DNA of 64,000 nucleotides from G965267185 sp965267185 (GTDB lineage Bacteria > Pseudomonadota > Alphaproteobacteria > UBA6615). Shown here one piece after another: positions 52,634 through 61,586 of this stretch. Position 1 is the first letter of the stretch, and each line of letters opens with the position of its first letter. The stretch lies in contig OZ253937.1 of the NCBI GenBank assembly GCA_965267185.1, positions 2,294,001-2,358,000 of the forward strand. The letters are read 5' to 3'. Both the position numbers and the translations under genes were made by a program. The notes under the pieces were generated by a model. That model was not told the origin of the DNA. It made no database searches and worked only from the letters and a program-made list of their open reading frames with translations.

Positions 52634-53104
52634 CTATCTTAGCGCGCGCTGCGGCCCAAACAAGCCATCGTACAATAACATAGCCGTGCCCAGCACAATC
52701 AAGCTATCGGCGAGATTAAAGGCCGGCCAGTGCATACCAAATGCATGAAAATCCAGGAAATCGATCACCGCGCCGGAGAGGGCGCGGTCGATCACATTGC
52801 TGATCGCACCGCCGATGACCATCACCAAAGCAACGGTGATATAGGTGCTGCCCGCCCGCGTCAGCCATACCAAAAGGGCTATGATTATGACGGTCGCGAG
52901 TGCAACCAACGCCCAGCGGCCGAATTCGGCGTTATTGCTGAACAACCCGAAGCTAATGCCGGTGTTGCGGACCGGAACCAGATTGAAAAAGGAAGTTACC
53001 TCAATCCTACGCTCCGGTTCGAACACAAGGCCGATCATGATCTGCTTCGAGATCTGATCGACGACTGTGATCACGACGATGAATATTAGCGCCCAGCGCT
53101 GCAT
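52634..53104 (-). CDS. lspA: Lipoprotein signal peptidase (signal peptidase II)
   Basis: Inner-membrane aspartic protease of 156 residues with four helices. The catalytic aspartates are D115 (in GAVIDFLDF) and D133 (in FNLADS), and RNTGISFG carries the conserved asparagine. It cleaves prolipoproteins such as the BamF precursor encoded next. It follows ileS by 16 bp, the common ribF-ileS-lspA order. Confidence 0.96.
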   Translation of the reverse strand: MQRWALIFIVVITVVDQISKQIMIGLVFEPERRIEVTSFFNLVPVRNTGISFGLFSNNAEFGRWALVALATVIIIALLVWLTRAGSTYITVALVMVIGGAISNVIDRALSGAVIDFLDFHAFGMHWPAFNLADSLIVLGTAMLLYDGLFGPQRALR

Positions 53105-53120
53105 CAGTCCGTCCTATCCG

Positions 53121-55961
53121 TTATTCCGCCGCGGTTGGCAGCTTATCCACGGCCGCAGAACACCGGCCACAAATTTCGGCGTGGCCATGCGCCCCGATAT
53201 CGGGAAGAATTTGCCAACAACGCGCGCACTTGCCGCCTTCAGCGAGCTTCGGCACAACGCCGATACCCTGAACGTCGTCGAGGGTAAACGCTTCGGCGGG
53301 GGGTTCACCGGCAATCAGGGTCGCCGCCGAGGTGATCGAGATTTCAGCCAGGTCGACACCCGCCATCGCCGCGACCGTGTCGTTGTCGGCATACACGTCA
53401 GGTGCCGCTTGCAGGCTCGATCCGATGCGTTTCTCAGCCCGCTCGATTTCCAGCGCGCCGGTGACGACCCGGCGTAAACGGCGCACTTTCTCCCATTTCT
53501 CGGCGAGCGCGTCGTCGCGCCAGCTTTGATCAACTTCGGGGAAAGTTCGCAAATGAACGCTCGCCTCCGCATCGTCGCCGTTGCGTGACAACCAAGCCTC
53601 CTCCGCCGTAAAGCACAGGATCGGAGCTAGCCATGCCGTAAGGTGATCGAACAGCACGTCGAGCACCGTACGGCAGGCGCGGCGCGCGGACGAGTCGACG
53701 GGATCGCAATACAACCCGTCTTTGCGGATATCGAAGTAGAAGGCCGACAATTCAACGGCGCAGAAATTGTGCAGCGCGGTCCACAGCGTATGGAACTCGA
53801 AGTCGTCGACGCATTGGCGAACGAGGCCATCGAGCTCCCAAATCCGGTGCAACACCCAGCGTTCTAGTTCCGGCATCTCGCTCACCTCGACGCGCTCGCT
53901 GGGGTCGAATCCATCGAGATTGCCGAGCAAGAAGCGCAGCGTATTGCGGATACGCCGATATAGATCGGCCTGGTGTTTGAGAATTTCGGGGCCGATACGC
54001 AGGTCCTCCGAATAGTCGGAGGAAACCACCCAAATGCGCAAGATATCGGCACCGTACTGGTCGACGACAGCTTGGGGCGCAACGATATTGCCCAGCGACT
54101 TGGACATCTTGCGGCCATCTTCGGCCATCACGAATCCATGGGTCAGCACCGCATCGTAGGGCGCCCGGCCACGGGTACCGCACGATTCCAGCAGCGATGA
54201 GTGAAACCAGCCGCGGTGCTGATCCGAGCCCTCGAGATAGAGCGAAGCCGGCCACTGCAGTTCGGGCCGGTCTTCCAGCACGAATGCATGTGTCGAACCC
54301 GACTCGAACCACACTTCGACGATATCGGAAACCTGCTCATAGTCCTCCGCATCGTAGGCGTTGCCGAGAAAACGCGACGGCGGGCTGGAGAACCAGGCAT
54401 CGCCACCCTCCGCCTCAAACACCTCGGCAACCCTGTCGAACACGGCTTGGTCGCGCAAAAGCTCGCCGGTCTTTTTCTCAACAAATACCGGGATCGGTAC
54501 GCCCCAGGCGCGCTGGCGCGAAATGCACCAGTCCGGCCGGCTTTCGATCATCGAGTGTAGACGGGTCTTGCCGGCGGGCGGCACAAACCGTGTTTCATCG
54601 ATCGCCGAGAGAGCCTTGTCGCGCAGTTCGTTGGTCTCCATCGAGATGAACCATTGCGCGGTATTGCGGAAAATCAGCGGCGCTTTGGAACGCCAGGAAT
54701 GGGGGTAGGAGTGACGCAGGCTACCCTTCGCCAACAACGCATTCGCCTCTATGAGCGCTTTAATGACCGCGCCATTGGCGTCGCCGTCCTTACCCTCATC
54801 GGTCAGCACTGCCTTGCCGGCGAACAGCGGTACGTGGTCGAAGTAACGGCCATCCTCGTCGACCATGTCGGGTACCGGCAGGCCATGCTCGAGGCCGAGA
54901 CGGTAATCGTCTTCGCCATGGCTCGGGGCAATGTGAACGAACCCCGTGCCTGTTTCGGTGGTGACGAAATTGCCGGCAAAAAGCGGCACGTCATGATCGT
55001 AGTCTTGTCCGGCAAAAGGATGCGCGCAGACCGTACCCGCGAACTCCGAGCCCTTAACGCGCGCCACCTCGGTAATGCTTTCGAGACCGCAATCGTTGCG
55101 GAACGTTTCCAACAGGTCGGCGGCGGCAACCAGCCGGTCGCCCACTTTTGCAACGGCGCCTTCGGCAACCCCGGTGACGTCAAAAACGACATAATCGATC
55201 GTCTCGCCATAGGCCACCGCCCGGTTCCCGGGGATGGTCCAAGGCGTTGTTGTCCAGATGACAACCGCCGCGCCCTCCAGCGCCGGCAGCGCCGTGCTGG
55301 TGACCGGGAACCGAACATAGATCGTCGGAGACTTGTGCTCCTCGTACTCGACCTCGGCGTCGGCCAGCGCGGTGCGCTCGACCACCGACCACAACACGGG
55401 GCGCGCGCCACGATAGAGCCCGCCATTCATGGCAAATTTACCGATCTCGCGGGCGATCTGCGCCTCGGCGTGGTTGGTCATCGTCGTATAGGGATTGTCC
55501 CAATCGCCGATTACGCCAAGGCGTTGAAACTCCTCTGACTGCACATCGACCCAATGCCGCGCGAAATCGCGGCACTCCTGGCGAAACTCGAGAATCGGCA
55601 CCTCGTCCTTATTGCGGCCACCCGAGCGATACTCCTCTTCGACCTTCCACTCGATCGGCAAGCCGTGGCAATCCCAGCCGGGCACATAGTTCGAGTCTTT
55701 GCCCATCATCTGCTGCGAGCGGCTGATCACGTCCTTGAGGATCTTGTTCAGCGCGTGCCCGATATGCAGGTTGCCGTTGGCGTAGGGCGGGCCGTCGTGA
55801 AGGATGAACTTCTCCCGGCCACGCGACTGTTCGCGCTGCTTGGCGAACAGGTCCATCGACGACCACCGGTCGAGCAACTCCGGCTCTTTCTTCGGCAAGC
55901 CCGCGCGCATAGGAAACTCTGTCGACGGCAAAAAAACCGTATCTTTATAATCAGTTGTCAT
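53121..55961 (-). CDS. ileS: Isoleucyl-tRNA synthetase
   Basis: Class I synthetase of 946 residues. The HIGH motif is HIGHALNKIL at 66-75, and KMSKS is at 618-622. A C-terminal zinc knuckle is seen as CARCW and CGRC. The frame is open to 56042, but the ATG at 55961 (MTTDYKDTVFLP) has AAGGA seven bases upstream and matches the family N-terminus. The editing domain lies in the middle third. It follows ribF after 116 bp. Confidence 0.97.
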   Translation of the reverse strand: MTTDYKDTVFLPSTEFPMRAGLPKKEPELLDRWSSMDLFAKQREQSRGREKFILHDGPPYANGNLHIGHALNKILKDVISRSQQMMGKDSNYVPGWDCHGLPIEWKVEEEYRSGGRNKDEVPILEFRQECRDFARHWVDVQSEEFQRLGVIGDWDNPYTTMTNHAEAQIAREIGKFAMNGGLYRGARPVLWSVVERTALADAEVEYEEHKSPTIYVRFPVTSTALPALEGAAVVIWTTTPWTIPGNRAVAYGETIDYVVFDVTGVAEGAVAKVGDRLVAAADLLETFRNDCGLESITEVARVKGSEFAGTVCAHPFAGQDYDHDVPLFAGNFVTTETGTGFVHIAPSHGEDDYRLGLEHGLPVPDMVDEDGRYFDHVPLFAGKAVLTDEGKDGDANGAVIKALIEANALLAKGSLRHSYPHSWRSKAPLIFRNTAQWFISMETNELRDKALSAIDETRFVPPAGKTRLHSMIESRPDWCISRQRAWGVPIPVFVEKKTGELLRDQAVFDRVAEVFEAEGGDAWFSSPPSRFLGNAYDAEDYEQVSDIVEVWFESGSTHAFVLEDRPELQWPASLYLEGSDQHRGWFHSSLLESCGTRGRAPYDAVLTHGFVMAEDGRKMSKSLGNIVAPQAVVDQYGADILRIWVVSSDYSEDLRIGPEILKHQADLYRRIRNTLRFLLGNLDGFDPSERVEVSEMPELERWVLHRIWELDGLVRQCVDDFEFHTLWTALHNFCAVELSAFYFDIRKDGLYCDPVDSSARRACRTVLDVLFDHLTAWLAPILCFTAEEAWLSRNGDDAEASVHLRTFPEVDQSWRDDALAEKWEKVRRLRRVVTGALEIERAEKRIGSSLQAAPDVYADNDTVAAMAGVDLAEISITSAATLIAGEPPAEAFTLDDVQGIGVVPKLAEGGKCARCWQILPDIGAHGHAEICGRCSAAVDKLPTAAE

Positions 55962-56077
55962 CCGGGGGTCCTTCGATCGGGCACCGGCGATATGTCGACG
56001 CCAATCGGGCTGGCTTATAGTGCCCTCATCAAAAGCGGGCAACCATCAGAATCCCGCCGCATATGGCCTAATCTTAG

Positions 56078-57049
56078 CTAAAAAGCCAATGAATCGCTGG
56101 AATTTAGCGCAAAAGCGGCGAGATTTTCGCGTGCTTGCCGACTATCCGCCGCAATTTGCTGTTTCAAGGCCTCGAAACTCTCGAATTTCCGCTCCGATCG
56201 CAGATAGTCGACCAGGGCGACGCGCAAGTACGACCCGTACAAATCGCCGGCGAAATCGAACAAATGGGTTTCCAGCAATAACCGGCTGCCATCGACCGTG
56301 GGACGGACGCCCAAATTAGCGACCCCGTCATACCAGTGCGTTTCATCCCCACTCTTCACACCGGCCCGAACCGAGTAAACGCCGCGTGCCGGCCTCACAT
56401 ATTCAGCCGGGTCGATATTGGCGGTGGGAAACCCGATAGTGCGGCCCCGCTGATCGCCGGGCAAAACGCGGCCCTCCATCTCCCAGAGCCGCCCCAGCAA
56501 CGCCGCAGCCCGCTGGGGCTGCCCCTCCTGCAAATATCGGCGGATCACCGACGAAGAATAGATCTGATCGCTATCGTCTTTCGCGGGTTCCACAACCGTC
56601 ACGCCGAAGCCGAGCTCGTTGCCCTTCTCCCGCAGCAATGCGGCATTGCCGCCGCGCTTGTTGCCGAACGCAAAATCATGGCCCACCACAACGTGCGAGA
56701 CGCCAAAACCTTGATGCAATATCGTTTCGACAAACGCATCGGCGCTGATACGCGCCATCTTGGCATCGAATCGGCACACGAACAGCGTATCGACCCCGAG
56801 CGCCGCGATGGCCCGCACTTTGGTGCGAAACGGCGTCACCCGAAACGGCTCGTCATCGGGCCGAAAAAATCGCCGGGGATGTGGCCTAAACGTGAGGAGC
56901 CCGAGATCGCGTCCTAGGGTATCGGCCTGGGCGCGCGCCGCCCCGATAACCGCTTGATGGCCGCGGTGCAGCCCATCGAAGTTACCAATCGCGACGACCG
57001 CGCCGCGGGCATCGGCCGGCACGCTCGAAATGTGGCGGAATAAGCGCAT
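56078..57049 (-). CDS. ribF: Bifunctional riboflavin kinase/FAD synthetase
   Basis: Makes FMN and FAD from riboflavin. It has 323 residues: an N-terminal FAD synthetase domain with GNFDGLHRGH (22-31) and a C-terminal riboflavin kinase domain with RGRTIGFPTAN (201-211). It lies 65 bp after maoC and before ileS, so the maoC-ribF-ileS-lspA-bamF-M16 genes may share a transcript. FMN and FAD also serve flavoenzymes in the window such as the LLM and FMN oxidase proteins. Confidence 0.96.
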   Translation of the reverse strand: MRLFRHISSVPADARGAVVAIGNFDGLHRGHQAVIGAARAQADTLGRDLGLLTFRPHPRRFFRPDDEPFRVTPFRTKVRAIAALGVDTLFVCRFDAKMARISADAFVETILHQGFGVSHVVVGHDFAFGNKRGGNAALLREKGNELGFGVTVVEPAKDDSDQIYSSSVIRRYLQEGQPQRAAALLGRLWEMEGRVLPGDQRGRTIGFPTANIDPAEYVRPARGVYSVRAGVKSGDETHWYDGVANLGVRPTVDGSRLLLETHLFDFAGDLYGSYLRVALVDYLRSERKFESFEALKQQIAADSRQARENLAAFALNSSDSLAF

Positions 57050-57114
57050 GACCGAGGGGATTTACCTGTGGGCACCCCTACGATCAAGTACGGCGCCCTC
57101 AAGAAGCGGCTTTG

Positions 57115-57606
57115 CTATTCCGCCGCCTGCGCCTGGCTGGGGACAAGAACCACCGCTTCACCATCGATCACGACCGTCTCGCCGACGGTGCATGTCGTGC
57201 GTAACTTCGCGCGGTTGCGGCCAGGATCGAGTTCGATAACCGTCGCCCGCGCCGTCACGGTATCACCGGGGCGAACCGGTGCCTTGAACTTCAGCGACTG
57301 GCTGACATAGACGCAGCCGGGGCCGGGCAGCCGAGTGCCAATAACGGTCGAAATAAAGCTCGAACTCAGAAAGCCATGGGCGATAGTACCTTCGAACATC
57401 GTCGCGGCGGCGTATTCCTCGTTCAAATGCATCGGGTTGGTATCGCCCGATATGCCCGCGAACATGACTAAATCGGCAGGGCCTATCGTGCGCGCATAGG
57501 CTGCGCTCATGCCGACTTCCAGATCCTCGAAAAAATAGCCGCTGAGTTCGCTGATTGGATCGGCGGCGGCCGGCTCAGGCGGTGTGGAGATGGTTTCAAC
57601 CGACAT
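57115..57606 (-). CDS. MaoC family (R)-enoyl-CoA hydratase-like protein
   Basis: Hot-dog-fold protein of 163 residues. The hydratase-2 dyad is D55 and H60 in FAGISGDTNPMHLNEEYA, and IAHGFLSSSFIS follows. It would hydrate (R)-type enoyl-CoA. The ATG at 57606 is preferred over an in-frame upstream start. Three inverted repeats crowd the 140 bp upstream, so it is probably under specific control. Substrate chain length is unknown. Confidence 0.88.
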   Translation of the reverse strand: MSVETISTPPEPAAADPISELSGYFFEDLEVGMSAAYARTIGPADLVMFAGISGDTNPMHLNEEYAAATMFEGTIAHGFLSSSFISTVIGTRLPGPGCVYVSQSLKFKAPVRPGDTVTARATVIELDPGRNRAKLRTTCTVGETVVIDGEAVVLVPSQAQAAE

Positions 57607-57625
57607 GACAAACCCCAATGCTGTT

Positions 57626-57646
57626 GTGCAACGATTATTATTGCAC
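57626..57646. promoter_or_regulatory. Inverted repeat GTGCAA-N9-TTGCAC upstream of maoC
   Basis: Perfect six-base arms separated by nine bases, 20-40 bp upstream of the maoC start codon. The position overlaps where a promoter or leader would lie, so it is a candidate operator. Confidence 0.35.
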
Positions 57647-57651
57647 CGCAG

Positions 57652-57663
57652 CATATCGATATG
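57652..57663. promoter_or_regulatory. 12-bp palindrome CATATCGATATG upstream of maoC
   Basis: A gap-free 12-bp palindrome centred about 51 bp upstream of the maoC start, beside the GTGCAA repeat. Candidate regulator site; AT-rich short palindromes also occur by chance. Confidence 0.3.
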
Positions 57664-57689
57664 GCTCGGCTACGGTCAATGGCCCCTAA

Positions 57690-57743
57690 ATATTTGAAAA
57701 TAATTAATGTATTTCCAACAATCGGAGCTAATTTTTCAAATAT
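57690..57743. repeat. 11-bp inverted repeat with 32-bp spacer between amidase and maoC genes
   Basis: ATATTTGAAAA (57690-57700) and TTTTCAAATAT (57733-57743) are perfect complements. The spacer is AT-rich. It lies downstream of the amidase stop and upstream of maoC. It could form a long-loop hairpin or be two half-sites for a regulator. Confidence 0.4.
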
Positions 57744-57774
57744 GGTGCCGAATCGCGCGGTGCGCCGCACAAAT

Positions 57775-59211
57775 CTAGCCCGGCGGTACTTCGCCGGCGC
57801 GCGGATCGATCGGTGTCTGTTTACCCAGGGCGAGGATCTCTTCGAGTTTAGCAGCGAACGACAGGAGCTCGGCTTCGCCGCGCGGCTTGCCAATAAGCTG
57901 CAGCCCGACCGGTAGGCCGGTGGCCGTGAAGCCGCACGGCACCGATATCGCGGGAGACGATGTCAGGGTCGCGGTATAGGCCACGTAGACCCAGTCGATG
58001 TAGTTGTCGAAAACATGGTCACCCAGGCGGTCGAGGTAGCGCCGGTTGACATCGAAGGGAGGTACGATTGCCGTCGGCAGGGCCAGCAGATCGTAATCCT
58101 CGAACCACGCCATGAGGCGCTGGTAGAGCGCCCCTTGCGCAACCCACGCCTTACCGACATCGCCGGTGGACTGTTTCATCCCCTTTTCAATATTCCATAC
58201 CATTTCAGGCTTGAGTTGATCGCGATACTGCTCGAGCATGGGCGCACGCACCCCGACAAAAAGCGCGGCGCGCAACACCTGGAAAATATCAATGATATCG
58301 CTGCAGTCGGGCGCCGCTTCCTCGACGATCGTGCCGGCGTCAGCGAACCGGGCCGCTGCCGCGGCGCAAATATCGGCAACTTCGGGGTCGACCGGCCCAA
58401 TGCCAAGATCACGGGTGAAGCCGATGCGCACCGGCGCCCGGGGCGCATCCGCAGCGGCTTGGAATGAATTTTGCGGTGCTTCCAGTGAAATGGGATCTCG
58501 CGGATGCCGGCCGACCTCGGCATCGAGCATCAGCGCGACATCGCCGACGGTTCGGCCCATGGGGCCATCGACCGCCAGCATTTGAAATGGATTACGGCTC
58601 GGCCCGTGGGCGACCCGTCCGGGGCTCGGACGCATGCCAACGATGGAGCAAAAGCTGGCTGGCGTTCGCAGCGACCCCCCGAGATCGGAACCGGTCGCCA
58701 GCCAGGCCATGCCGGTTGCCAGCGCGACCGCCGAGCCTCCCGACGAGCCGCCGCAAGTCAACGCGGTGTTCCAGGGATTGAGGGTCTTGCCGAATACCTC
58801 GTTGAAGGTATTGGCACCGGCGCCGAATTCCGGCGTGTTAGATTTGCCCAGGAAGACCGCGCCGCTGCGCCGCAAGTGCTCGACCGAGAGCTCGTCTTGG
58901 TCGGGCACGTGATCGGCGAATACAGGCGACCCAAAGGTAGTGCGGACGCCAGCGACCTCGTTCAAGTCCTTCACCACGACCGGCAATCCCGCCAGCCAGC
59001 CAGGGCTCGGATCGCCGGGCGGCGTAAGCGATTTAGCCTGATCGCGCGCCGCGTCGAGGCACAAGATGGGCAGGGCATTTACGCTGGAATCGACAGCGGC
59101 GATACGCTCTGCCGCGGCATCAACCATCTCAACGGGCGACACTTCCCCCGCTCGCAAAAGCTCAACCGCGTCGCGCGCCGTCAACGCGATTAGATCTTTA
59201 TTGTTAGCCAT
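57775..59211 (-). CDS. Amidase signature family hydrolase
   Basis: Ser-cisSer-Lys amidase of 478 residues. The catalytic lysine is K81 in VVVKDLNEVAGV, the glycine-serine stretch is GGSSGGS at 154-160, and the nucleophile is S180 in GSDLGGSLRTPA. The family cleaves a wide range of amides, so the substrate cannot be named. GatA is unlikely: the C-terminal half and the gene context differ. It is divergent from the alpha/beta hydrolase gene with 85 bp between. Confidence 0.9.
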   Translation of the reverse strand: MANNKDLIALTARDAVELLRAGEVSPVEMVDAAAERIAAVDSSVNALPILCLDAARDQAKSLTPPGDPSPGWLAGLPVVVKDLNEVAGVRTTFGSPVFADHVPDQDELSVEHLRRSGAVFLGKSNTPEFGAGANTFNEVFGKTLNPWNTALTCGGSSGGSAVALATGMAWLATGSDLGGSLRTPASFCSIVGMRPSPGRVAHGPSRNPFQMLAVDGPMGRTVGDVALMLDAEVGRHPRDPISLEAPQNSFQAAADAPRAPVRIGFTRDLGIGPVDPEVADICAAAAARFADAGTIVEEAAPDCSDIIDIFQVLRAALFVGVRAPMLEQYRDQLKPEMVWNIEKGMKQSTGDVGKAWVAQGALYQRLMAWFEDYDLLALPTAIVPPFDVNRRYLDRLGDHVFDNYIDWVYVAYTATLTSSPAISVPCGFTATGLPVGLQLIGKPRGEAELLSFAAKLEEILALGKQTPIDPRAGEVPPG

Positions 59212-59296
59212 GGCATTCCCCCAAAACCTTGGCCAACTTAGGCATCGACGATAAGGGCGTGCAAGTCACCGGCACCAAATTTACAGTGCCCCCGCA

Positions 59297-59938
59297 ATGA
59301 CGACGAATTGGCTGATCGATGGACCCGAGGGCGCGCCCGTTACAATCGTGCTCGCGCACGGCGCGGGCGCGGCGATGGATTCGCCGTTTATGAACGAGAT
59401 AGCGGCTGGCCTCGCAGCGGGCGGCCTACGCGTCGTGCGGTTCGAGTTTCCCTATATGGCGAAGCGCCGGCGGGACGGTAAACGGCGCGGCCCCGACCGT
59501 AAGCCCACCTTGCTGGAATGCTGGCGCGAGGTTATCGCGGCGCTCGGGCCGACAGATCGCTTGATCGTCGGCGGCAAGTCGATGGGTGGTCGTATCGCCA
59601 GCGAACTCGCCGCCGCCGACGCAGCCGACCTTGGGATTTCGGCCGTTGCCTGTCTCGGCTATCCCTTTCATCCCGCCGGTAAACCCGAGCGATTGCGCAC
59701 CGAGCATCTGCGGGCGTTTCCCGTCCCACTGCTGATCGTCCAAGGCGAACGCGATGCGCTAGGCGCGCGCGCCGAGGTGGAGCGCTACGAGCTGGACAGT
59801 GCCATCGAAATCGCCTGGCTGCCCGACGGTGATCATTCGTTCAAGCCGCGCAAATCCTCGGGTCACACCCAAGACGAAAACCTGTCGGCAGCGATTGTCG
59901 CCATACTGCGGTTCGTCGAAGTGCTCCAGAGAAGTTGA
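59297..59938 (+). CDS. Small alpha/beta hydrolase (KANL3/Tex30-like)
   Basis: A 213-residue alpha/beta hydrolase. The nucleophile is S95 in GGKSMGGR, with the oxyanion segment LAHGAGAAMDSPF at the N-terminus, an aspartate in QGERDALG, and histidine in PDGDHSFKP. The RFEFPYMAKRRRDGKRRGPD segment is characteristic of this small group, whose substrate is unknown. The OsmC gene follows after 83 bp and may be co-transcribed. Confidence 0.88.
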   Translation: MTTNWLIDGPEGAPVTIVLAHGAGAAMDSPFMNEIAAGLAAGGLRVVRFEFPYMAKRRRDGKRRGPDRKPTLLECWREVIAALGPTDRLIVGGKSMGGRIASELAAADAADLGISAVACLGYPFHPAGKPERLRTEHLRAFPVPLLIVQGERDALGARAEVERYELDSAIEIAWLPDGDHSFKPRKSSGHTQDENLSAAIVAILRFVEVLQRS

Positions 59939-60021
59939 TCGGGCGCACCTCGACTCTCTGTAGAGGAGAGCCGCAAAATGCCGCGAAATTCGATGACCGC
60001 CGAGTAGGGGAGAATACTGGC

Positions 60022-60525
60022 ATGGATACCACCGAACTCAGGGCGTTGCAGGCGCCACTCAAACAAATGTACCGCGACGACCCGGAGACCGCACGGATAC
60101 CGGCAAAAGCGGAGGCGCGGCTGGGTGGTGGGATTACCTGCGCAATCCCGGGCTGGGCCGGCAATACCGTAGCCGGTCTGCATCCCGCCGCCGGCGGCGA
60201 TGGCAGCAAGGCTTGTTCCGCCGACATGCTGCTCGAAGCCCTCGTCGCCTGCGCCGGCGTCACGCTGAGTAGCGTCGCCACCGCCATGGGGATCAATCTG
60301 CGGGACGCCGTGGTCCGTGCCGAAGGGACCTGGGACGCGCGCGGCACCTTGGGCGTCTCCAAGGAAACGCCGATCGGCCTCACTAATATCGAACTGTCCT
60401 TCGAGATCGACACCGACGCCGACGAAGCCACCCGCCAGCGCCTGGTCGAGCTGACCGAACGCTACTGCGTGATCTATCAAACGCTGCAGAATTCTCCAGC
60501 GATGAGCTACAGCATCGCATCCTGA
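60022..60525 (+). CDS. OsmC family protein
   Basis: A 167-residue OsmC/Ohr-fold protein. The two redox cysteines are C77 (in LVACAGVTL) and C149 (in ERYCVIYQTL), which suggests peroxidase-type thiol chemistry on organic hydroperoxides. The ATG at 60022 (MDTTELRALQ) is preferred over an open frame from 59935, with GGAG about 11 bases upstream. It converges on the sulfotransferase gene. Confidence 0.87.
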   Translation: MDTTELRALQAPLKQMYRDDPETARIPAKAEARLGGGITCAIPGWAGNTVAGLHPAAGGDGSKACSADMLLEALVACAGVTLSSVATAMGINLRDAVVRAEGTWDARGTLGVSKETPIGLTNIELSFEIDTDADEATRQRLVELTERYCVIYQTLQNSPAMSYSIAS

Positions 60526-60551
60526 CACGAAATCGCCGACGCTCGCGCAGA

Positions 60552-61286
60552 TCAGATTTCGTAGCCCAAGAACTCCATGGTGGGCCCGATTTCTTGACGG
60601 AAAAAAGCCAAGTCTTCGTCGGTGTACCGGTTCGACGGCGACTGCTGCTGACTCCTTAGAACGGTGTTCTGATCCATTTCGGGCCGGGTGCCCCGTTGCC
60701 GGTTCCATCCCATTCTCTTAGCGATGGCGTCGATAACCTCGTCGTAGCTATCGTTCAGTTTCTCATACTGAACCAGCGTGACATCGGGGCATAACTCGGC
60801 AGCAGCCAGCCAGCCTTCCACATGGGTGCTCCATCGGCGAAGCATGTTGGGCAGCTGATGGTACTGGTACCGCAGCATGGCCCCCGCCGGCGCCGCCCGG
60901 ATAAAGTCACCCGCGGTCTCCACCTTCGGGCCCTCGAACCAGTCCCACGAATTGAGAAAGTGGCGAAAACTATGGGAAACGGCCCGCGGATCGCGATAGA
61001 TGTAGAAGATCTGAATGTTGCTCGCGACCGAGGAAATGACCGGCCGGAAGAAATCGAACTGATGATGAGATTTTCGGATGAGTTTCGGCTTACGCCCTCT
61101 CGTCTCCTTAAAGTACTTATCCAACGTCGGCGGGCGGAAAAAGTTGATGTCTACGATGGGCCGATCAAAAGCCAAGTGGGGCTCCGAACTGTAGCCAAAC
61201 TCCGCGGCAAGCGCGTTCATAAGGAAATGGGTGCCGGATCGCTCGTGGCTCACAACCATAATCGGCGACATCTTTTTCCCAATCAT
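60552..61286 (-). CDS. Sulfotransferase family protein
   Basis: PAPS-dependent sulfotransferase homologue of 244 residues. The 5'-phosphosulfate loop is SHERSGTHFLMNAL (from residue 13), and the 3'-phosphate motif is IYRDPRAVSHSFRHF (about 95-109), both well conserved. The acceptor is unknown; carbohydrate, lipid or peptide acceptors are all known in the superfamily. It is divergent from an NTP_transf_5 gene 293 bp away. Local base composition is somewhat lower in GC, consistent with an accessory origin. Confidence 0.87.
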   Translation of the reverse strand: MIGKKMSPIMVVSHERSGTHFLMNALAAEFGYSSEPHLAFDRPIVDINFFRPPTLDKYFKETRGRKPKLIRKSHHQFDFFRPVISSVASNIQIFYIYRDPRAVSHSFRHFLNSWDWFEGPKVETAGDFIRAAPAGAMLRYQYHQLPNMLRRWSTHVEGWLAAAELCPDVTLVQYEKLNDSYDEVIDAIAKRMGWNRQRGTRPEMDQNTVLRSQQQSPSNRYTDEDLAFFRQEIGPTMEFLGYEI

Positions 61287-61579
61287 CGCACGCTCTTCGA
61301 GAGGTTCACATAACGCGGGGTTGTCAACGCAGCCATCTCCGGGCTTCTCGCAATCACACTCCGGTAACTGGCCGGTGCGCTAAAGTTCAAACAATCTCAA
61401 CCCTTCAATGATTTAGTCATTTAGCATCGATTTCCGCGGACCAGGACAATAGTTTAAATGCTCCGGAATACCGATATAGACGCCAGTTACCGTCCGCCTG
61501 GCTGGGTATCTAGTTTTGGCGGGTTTTCTTTTAAAAAAGCTTTTATTCTCGGCTCGAACCAGACGAGGCGCATAACAAC
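61287..61579. other. Divergent intergenic region between sulfotransferase and nucleotidyltransferase genes
   Basis: This 293-bp stretch is poorer in G and C than its surroundings, with an AAAAGCTTTT palindrome near 61535-61544 and a small hairpin AATGA-TTTAG-TCATT near 61408. It must hold promoters for both flanking genes. A 42-residue reading frame begins in it (61458). Confidence 0.4.
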
Positions 61580-61586
61580 GTGTTGA
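61458..61586 (+). CDS. Possible 42-residue leader or small peptide overlapping the nucleotidyltransferase start
   Basis: An ATG-initiated frame of 42 residues, with YRPPGW and GGFSFKKAF stretches and a C-terminal cysteine. Its stop lies seven bases into the following gene, so translation would run into that gene's GTG start. AGGA lies about 13 bases upstream, longer than ideal. It may be a chance frame, a leader peptide for translational coupling, or a small secreted or modified peptide. No known family is recognised. Confidence 0.25.
   Translation: MLRNTDIDASYRPPGWVSSFGGFSFKKAFILGSNQTRRITTC

Noticed and set aside
54654..55538. Open frame of 294 codons antisense to ileS
   Set aside because: It lies inside the intact isoleucyl-tRNA synthetase gene and has no family resemblance.
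59863..60708. Open frame of 281 codons antisense to the OsmC gene and crossing into the sulfotransferase gene
   Set aside because: It overlaps three real genes, on the opposite strand to two of them and in another frame of the third, and has no recognisable domain.
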